From the NCBI GenBank assembly GCA_022578965.1, contig MU400731.1, forward strand, positions 1 to 64,000: DNA of 64,000 bases, in the 5' to 3' direction. The stretch's first letter is position 1. Each line of letters starts with the position of its first letter. Positions 58,088-64,000 of this stretch are shown one piece after another. A program made the position numbers and the translations under genes. Source of the DNA: Xylaria sp. FL1777 (lineage: Eukaryota > Ascomycota > Sordariomycetes > Xylariales > Xylariaceae). The notes under the pieces are model-generated. The model had not been told where the DNA came from. It did not search any database and saw only the letters and a program-made list of their open reading frames with translations.

Positions 58088-60398
58088 CATTAGGTTAATG
58101 GCCAACTTCATATTTATAATTTGTATCTATTCTTTAATGAAGCATTCGACTGGTGGCTACGGGATGGAAACAGCTTTTGGGAGTTGAAGATCAGAACATC
58201 TGGTTAACTGTTACTGATATTGGGAATTATTCGGCGTATATTGGTTTCCTAGGAATATGAGCTAATAAAAGGCTACTGTGGATTGACTTAACTAAGCCCT
58301 CAGTCAAGATCCCGAGCTTCTACACATGTGACGCCTCTAGCAGTATTGGAGAAGAGGAAGCAAGATACATATAAGAACTGCTAGACTAAGGTGTCTTCGC
58401 ATTCTTCATACTCGAATAAGGATTATTGCGTAGACTTAAAATCGGCTAACATTATCAGGGTCCAATATTAGTAGTTTACTCCGAAGGCGGTACGGAACAC
58501 AACACTTTCTCCTGTAAGCAAAGTGCTGTGAACGGACATGTAGTAGGGTTTCACCGCGCCTACAGATGGTGCTACTGGGATCAAGATGGTATAAATGAGG
58601 GAAGAATGTCATTTGTTTTTATGTAGCTAATAATATAAAGCCCCTGCCCTATTGTAAAAGTCCTTTCTAAACTGAGACTGGTATTACATAATTCTCGTGG
58701 ATATTATAAAATTGATATAACTAATTGATAGGAAAAGGTTAGATATTCCCAAAAAGACGGATGCCACTAATCTAGAATTTTCGTTGAGGACGTTAGACGA
58801 TGTTGATGAAGCTGTTAATATTGCGCAGAAAGCAGTGCCCCTTTGGGTCGCCGTTCCTTGGGACGAGCGAGCTAGAGCTAGCGGTGTGTGACGGCTAACG
58901 CGGAGGAATTCGCAAAGCCGAGCAAGACGCAACAGAGAAATCCGGTTAGTACCGTACTGTGCTAGCAACGCCATGAGGTTTTTGCAACCTATAATAACTA
59001 TATACTTGACCATCTGCTCTGGCATTGACCGGATCTTCAAATTCTGCGGAGCTGAGGAAATGTAGAATATTAGAATGCTCATACTTCATCATAATTGATG
59101 ATGGGGTTTTCGTTATTGAAAACCTGGGATATTGACATTAGCACCAGCCTATAATAGGAACTAAGAAACTAATCAACACCTTTTCCTGGCCACATAATAT
59201 CACGGTATCATGCCCCTTTACAGTCAAATTCATCTCAGTTACCTAATTAAAATGGTGTTGATCAAGAGATAACCATCCATCTCTGGCCATCGAATATTAT
59301 TGCAACTAGCAGGGTGGGCCTGATTGGTAATTCGGCGAAACACATATTGCTGTGTTTGTAGCCGGCATGGTTGTACGGAGGCCTGAGGGCTTTAGGTGTA
59401 TTACGTAAGGCACCAATCACACACTCACGTGGCTTGCACGGGCCGATCCGCTTACCCCGCCAACCCGCATTTGGCGGCGCCATCCCGGCTTCAGACCAAA
59501 ACTACCACTCCGAACAGGTAACACTCCGAACTAACACTCGACTATTGCCCAAACCACTAGCCGCGAGTCACTCGACGAGAATCATGCGCCGTAGGCCGAA
59601 GCACCAGCCGATAGATTGATTATATACAGCCGCAATTCTACCATTTTAGATAGGGCAGCCTAACGAAGTTGTCATTGTTGTTTATGGTGTTACACTAACA
59701 AGTGAGCGTTGCAAGCAGGCCCAATTGTCATTAACAAAAAAGCAGACCTTGCTGTAGCATAGGCACCTCCGATTGGTCCCCCACTTCTTGAAATAAGACG
59801 TGTATGGATTTAGCAGATCGAAGAGTGGAAGCTTAACACTGACTGTATTGACTCAACGTGAAATCGTCTACCAAAAGGTTTCCCCGCCACCATTTTCGTT
59901 GGTGGCCTCGTGACGATAATCTCAACGATAATTTATTTACCTGCATGTCTCAGGTAGCACATGGAACATTCGCTTGTACATTTCCGGTAAACCAAAAAAG
60001 CTACAACATCAAAAACTTGAAATGCTATAAATATAAGCTTATCCGGCTTATGGTTTAGCTAAGCCAGTGTCCACTTTAACGTAACATGGGTATTAATTAT
60101 TGCAGCGATCCCATATTATACATACAGTGTGACGGGTAGAAATACCTGCTAAGTAGATATGCTCGAGTATGACCATAACGGCACGCACTCGTATACCAGT
60201 GGTTATGTAACCCCTGGCTGTCAACCTGTTGCTCGGGAATTAACTGTTTTGGTAAATTCCGATACAGATTTTGAACTTGACTTCACAGACACCTAATTCA
60301 CTAATGAAGCTTACTTTGAATGCTATTATACCCGACAGTAAAGTTCCCAAGCTCTAATTCCTATCATTGCTGAATTCATCTCTCGTTTTTTCGCCAGG
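58088..60398. other. Intergenic region with a gene relic
   Basis: Apart from the aldehyde dehydrogenase relic at 58760-58950, nothing coding is supported. The last 330 bases are the upstream region of the seven-helix protein gene. Small open frames at 59262-59619 overlap on both strands and show no domain. Confidence 0.45.
58760..58950 (+). pseudogene. Aldehyde dehydrogenase fragment (frameshifted)
   Basis: One frame from 58769 reads SLRTLDDVDEAVNIAQKAV and then PLWVAVPWDERARAS before a TGA at 58889. After a frame change, ANAEEFAK follows from 58894. This matches the N-terminal part of NAD(P)-dependent aldehyde dehydrogenases (the 'DVDxAVxxAxxAFxxW...ER' helix and the 'A...ANxEEFA' helix), but the stop, the shift and the absence of the rest of the enzyme (no catalytic Cys or Glu region nearby) show it is dead. 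Probably an old truncated copy; too short to name the subfamily. Confidence 0.6.
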
Positions 60399-61160
60399 AT
60401 GAACGCCACCCAACCCCTTGAACAATTCGACGAGTTCGCTAGGATCTCCCAGGTGTTCACTTTCGACAATACACCCTTCCTGGCCACTGCTGCAGTCAGT
60501 TTCGTGGCTGGCTACGCGGAGTATATTTATTCAATCCTAATCTCGCTTAACGAACGGAAGGGGCCGTTCCCATTGTGGCTACACCTTTTCTACTTTGCCC
60601 ACGATACAACTTGGATATATGTCTTGAGCACGGCAGGGTATGACCATTGGTTCTTTTTTTGGTGTCCCGTGAGCTTCTCAATCTGGGCCGCGTTCGAAGT
60701 AGCCTGCATCTACAGGGCTATCTTCGTGGAAGGCGAAGAGATATCGTCCGATCAGCTACGACAACACGGAAAATGGCAATCACTCTGGTACATCGCGGTG
60801 TTCACGGCCATGATGTACGGGTTCATGTTCCTGGCGCTTCATTGGATGGGAATCGCTTGCTTCCTTGAGTTGTGCACCTTTTGCAACATGGCTTTCGTTT
60901 TCGGATCCACTTCTACGTGGGCGCGCCGAGGTTCGAGGGACGGGCTCAGCGTTGGGCTGGCCCTTTGCATTGTTGTCGGCACTGTCTTTACTTTTGCACC
61001 TTTCGGCATGATGGTACAAGCCGCCCCGGAGATCTTCGATCATCCCGCATACTACTTCCTAGGGGCTGTTTTGACCGTCCTAGCCGTAACTAATGCCATC
61101 ACCGTTGCAAACTACCCTCCCAAGACGGGGAGGAAGGGTCAGAAATCTGCTATATGGTAG
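60399..61160 (+). CDS. Uncharacterised seven-helix membrane protein
   Basis: This single exon encodes 253 aa with about seven hydrophobic segments: ATAAVSFVAGYAEYIYSILI (~30-50), PLWLHLFYFAHDTTWIYVL (~58-76), WFFFWCPVSFSIWAAFEVAC (~84-103), WYIAVFTAMMYGFMFLAL (~130-147), MGIACFLELCTFCNMAFVF (~150-168), VGLALCIVVGTVFTFAPFGMM (~185-205) and YYFLGAVLTVLAVTNAITV (~218-237). Conserved-looking polar points inside helices are HDTTW and E in FEVAC. The size and topology recall the small membrane-bound terpene cyclases of the Pyr4 type, but their signature residues are not convincingly present, so I do not assign that activity. It is convergent with the toroid protein gene, 191 bp apart. The ATG (AGGATGAACGCC) is the only plausible start. 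Confidence 0.8.
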   Translation: MNATQPLEQFDEFARISQVFTFDNTPFLATAAVSFVAGYAEYIYSILISLNERKGPFPLWLHLFYFAHDTTWIYVLSTAGYDHWFFFWCPVSFSIWAAFEVACIYRAIFVEGEEISSDQLRQHGKWQSLWYIAVFTAMMYGFMFLALHWMGIACFLELCTFCNMAFVFGSTSTWARRGSRDGLSVGLALCIVVGTVFTFAPFGMMVQAAPEIFDHPAYYFLGAVLTVLAVTNAITVANYPPKTGRKGQKSAIW

Positions 61161-61351
61161 CATGCTTCTACATCGAAAATGGATATGAGTTGTCCGGGTT
61201 GAACATATGATAGACGACGCTTCATACGCACTTGATAAATATACCGTATGGATACGGCACACTCATGCTAAATCCTGAAACTACCTGCCTGAATCTTTTA
61301 GCTATAGATATTATTAAGATAACATCAACCTCTTTTCTCATTATCTTCCAC

Positions 61352-62476
61352 TCAAGACGAGAGTGCCTCAACCGCTTTGGCTGTGATTACACCGACGTTT
61401 GTGATCTCAAGATTGGCCTTCTTGAACAGGTATAACCAACCTCCCTCCCATCGCCCGTCCTCCTGCTGCAGATTAAGTAAAGCACAACGGTCATTTTCGC
61501 ACTCAACCCCCATTTGGCGACACGTAATGACTCGCATGGCTAAGTCGAGTGCAGTGCCATCGACACCGACGCGCTCAGACACCCGGGACTTCAAAAGTGG
61601 CCCTAATGTGGCATGGAGATGAGCATCGTCTGACGTTCGGAGTAGGCGTCCGACATAATTTAAGCAAAGGTCTGGGGAAGGGTAATATCGAGTTCCCTGC
61701 AAGTATGTACGATCCAAGAGCATGGAGTGCACAAGCTGAAGGGTTCTCTCAACTTCATGACCACGGCCATATTTATAAAAGGAAGTCAATACAGTTGTCG
61801 TGCACATAATATCAGTTCGAGGTCTATCACGTTCATAGTAGACCTGTTCCGGGTTAATGATTCTCGCCTACTGTATACGTTCACTTGTAAGAGTCAGCTC
61901 ACCTGGAAATAGCCGTCATCGTTAAGATAGGTCTTCATTGTATCCAGTATAGAAGAGACAGGTACAGCCGTCGATGGCCCAAGAACTCTCAAGGCAAGCG
62001 AAGTGGTTTCAAGGTCGTCAGGGAGTCGACCTCCAACAACAACTACAGGTTTCCCTAATGGTTCATATTCATCAGTCAGATGTAATCATCATTTGGTACA
62101 AGGCACCTTACCAGCGAAGAAGTTCCATCTCTTTCTGGCCCCCCAGGCAAGATCTGTGAGGCTACGACTCCTATAACATCTGAGTCAGTTCATCGCTCAT
62201 ATAACCCTTGCTAGCAGATGAGCGTGGCCAATCTTACGTATCTTGTAAGGACTCTGTGATAAGCAATTGCGCGAAATTGTCCTCGTAAGTAATCCCATTG
62301 CTTGTCTCTGAGAGATAGTTATGGTTGTTCCGATATAGATATCTGCAGCCCTTGCCAACTGGACTTTCAAACAGCTGACGCAAGATACTGATCGTTGACG
62401 GCCCATATAAGATAACCCCACTGGCTACGGGCCATGCTCTTACGGGCCACCTAGCCACCCGCTTTTTACGCGACAC
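61352..62476 (-). CDS. Terpenoid-cyclase/prenyltransferase-like alpha/alpha-toroid protein, N-terminus at the AT-rich boundary
   Basis: Exons (minus strand): 62476-62238, 62170-62112, 62042-61903 and 61843-61352, joined in frame to 309 aa; donors GTAAGA, GTAAGG, GTGAGC. The product resembles fungal proteins of the terpenoid cyclase/protein prenyltransferase toroid superfamily: ITYEDNFAQLLITESLQDT (~60), LAWGARKRWNFF, LPDDLETTSLALRVLG (~105), YLNDDGYFQVYYERDRPRTD (~140), VLTSFYKYGRGHEVERT, YLQGTRYYPSPDLCLNYVGRLL (~195) and a QW-like LQQEDGRWEGGWLY near 280. The DDLETTS acidic motif sits where these proteins carry DxDTTS-like catalytic acids. The first ATG lies at 62476, exactly at the change to AT-rich DNA, and the first ~25 residues (MSRKKRVARWPVRAWPV) look unlike the rest. 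The true start may be lost or lie inside exon 1. Confidence 0.72.
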
Positions 62477-64000
62477 GCGTATTTAATTACTTTTTAATAA
62501 CTTTACTACTTTTTATTTTTTTTTTTGCTTTTTATATTTAATTAAAGCGTTTTTTTTTGCTTTTTATTGCAATGCCTTTTCTAAATGAAATAAAGCGTAT
62601 AATAACTGCAGTTTAAGCTATTATATTTAAAATGTTTATTTAAACAGTAGTTAAAAAGTATAAAGTTTTACGTATTACTTTATAACGCTATATTAGCAGT
62701 AAACTAATAAAAAAAAAAGCAAATTAAAGCTTTTAAGCTTTATTTTTATATTTAAAAAGTTAATTAGTTTATTAAGCTATTAGCTAAGCTAAATTAAGCT
62801 ATATATTTATATTTGTTAAGTTTTAATAAATAGCTAGCTATATGCTAAATGCTTGCAAAAAAAAAACAAAAGTTAAAAAAATATAACATTATTGCTTTTT
62901 TAAAAAAAATCTAAACATAAAAACTACTAAAACTTAAATAATTAGCTATTTAAAAGTTAATAAAGCTATAATTATTAATATTAACGTTTTTTTTAATTAA
63001 TTTAATGCTTTAAAAATAGTTAATTTTATATTAAACTATTAATATAATGCTAATAAAATAAAAACTAGCTAAAGCATTAATAATAATTATTAAGTTATTT
63101 ATAAAAAAAAAAGCTATTTAACATTTAAAAAAAATATTAAACAAAACAAATAAATAATTATAATAAAATATATTAGTAGTAATAAAATAGTTTTTTTACT
63201 GCTAGTTATTTTTAAAAGCTTTAATATATAACAATAATAATTTTTAAACTAAAATATTAACTTATAAAATGTTATAAAATGGGCTAACTAGGCTAATTAA
63301 AAAGCTAGGTGTAAAAAAAACATGCATAAAAGGAGTTCTATTTGTTAAAAAGATATGTATTTAAACTACTATAAAGGTTTAGTGCATAAACTTAATAAAC
63401 TTAAGCGTTAAGTTTATTAAGCCTTAAATTTAATAAATTTAAGCGTTAAGTTTATTAAGCTGCAAACTTAAAACAATATAGCGTTAAGTTTATTAAAAAA
63501 AGCAACGTTTATAAATTACTACTATTGTTTTTTTTGTTTATATAATTATATACTTTTTATATTTAGTTATTTATTTAGTTTTTAGCTTTTTAGCTATTAA
63601 TTTGTTATAACTGCTAAGCATTAATATATTTATTATTTTTAATTTTTTAAAACTTTTATTAATGTATAGTAATAAAAATACTTTAAAAACTTTTTTAATA
63701 AATTATTATTAAAAATCTTATTATTATTTATAAATTAAAACTTTAAAAGTAAACCTATTATATTAATATATAATAAGTTTATTATATTTTAATAGCTTTT
63801 TAATTAATAAAACTTAATATATAAAAACAAATATTAATATAAAAAGTTAAATAATAAACAATTTATAAAATAAACTTTTAAAAGTATACTAAAAAAATAT
63901 TTAAAAAATAAAAATGCTAAATAGCATTATATAAATAAACTTTACTTAATAACTAATAAACTAGATTTAAGTTATACTATTAAAAATAAAAAGTTAAAAA
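62477..64000. other. Right AT-rich block
   Basis: The composition changes within a few bases at 62475-62485 from GC-normal to AT-rich. No gene, LTR or match to the left-hand retrotransposon was recognised. A short palindromic repeat cluster lies at 63391-63496. The block resembles RIP-altered transposon debris and runs off the window. Confidence 0.6.
63391..63496. repeat. Cluster of palindromic repeats around GCG
   Basis: CTTAATAAACTTAA and TTAAGTTTATTAAG are perfect inverted arms around GCG at 63391-63421. A second, longer and imperfect version follows at 63423-63459, and a half copy (GCGTTAAGTTTATTAA) at 63481-63496. It may be a duplicated hairpin-forming element; in AT-rich DNA short inverted repeats are common, but three copies sharing the same GCG centre are notable. 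Confidence 0.65.

Overview
The window comes from a filamentous ascomycete (Pezizomycotina). Evidence: short introns with fungal GTAAGT / CTAAC / AG signals, fungus-specific families (stomatin StoA-like, PTH11-like rhodopsin-fold receptor, SPB4 helicase, AYR1-type reductase), and a sharp split into AT-rich and normal-GC blocks. In the AT-rich blocks two copies of one retroelement differ almost only by C/T and G/A transitions, the mark of repeat-induced point mutation (RIP). Species cannot be fixed from the sequence; a Sordariomycete is a reasonable guess.

Layout. (1) 1-25.6 kb: AT-rich, no intact gene. It holds two copies of a ~7.86 kb LTR retrotransposon. The second is complete (12189-20048, 193-bp LTRs, 5-bp target duplication); the first is cut by the left window edge and ends at 7467. 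Between and after them are decayed sequence and several tandem arrays. (2) 25.7-62.48 kb: gene-bearing block. In order: a small three-exon gene of unknown function (-), an AYR1-like reductase (+), an 857-aa protein with five Cys-x2-Cys modules (-), a secreted CBM9-like protein (+), a metal-dependent amidohydrolase (+), a small NAD(P)-binding epimerase-like protein (+), a secreted DUF3472 protein (+), a membrane-protein fragment (+), a stomatin (+), the ribosome-biogenesis helicase SPB4 (-), a SAM methyltransferase (+), a PTH11-like receptor (+), an aldehyde dehydrogenase relic (+), a seven-helix membrane protein (+) and a terpenoid-cyclase-like alpha/alpha-toroid protein (-). (3) 62.48-64 kb: a second AT-rich block, which begins exactly where the first in-frame ATG of the toroid gene lies.

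How the genes relate. There is no operon-like or single-pathway logic. Stomatin and SPB4 are housekeeping. The secreted CBM9-like and DUF3472 proteins, the receptor, the amidohydrolase, the methyltransferase and the membrane-protein/toroid pair are accessory-type genes, as expected in an island between RIP blocks. The most unusual points are: the toroid gene abutting the AT-rich edge beside a seven-helix membrane protein; two SPB4 introns that both need a one-base shift from canonical GT-AG to keep frame, one of them inside the DEAD motif; and the complete but mutated LTR element whose termini and target duplication can still be read.
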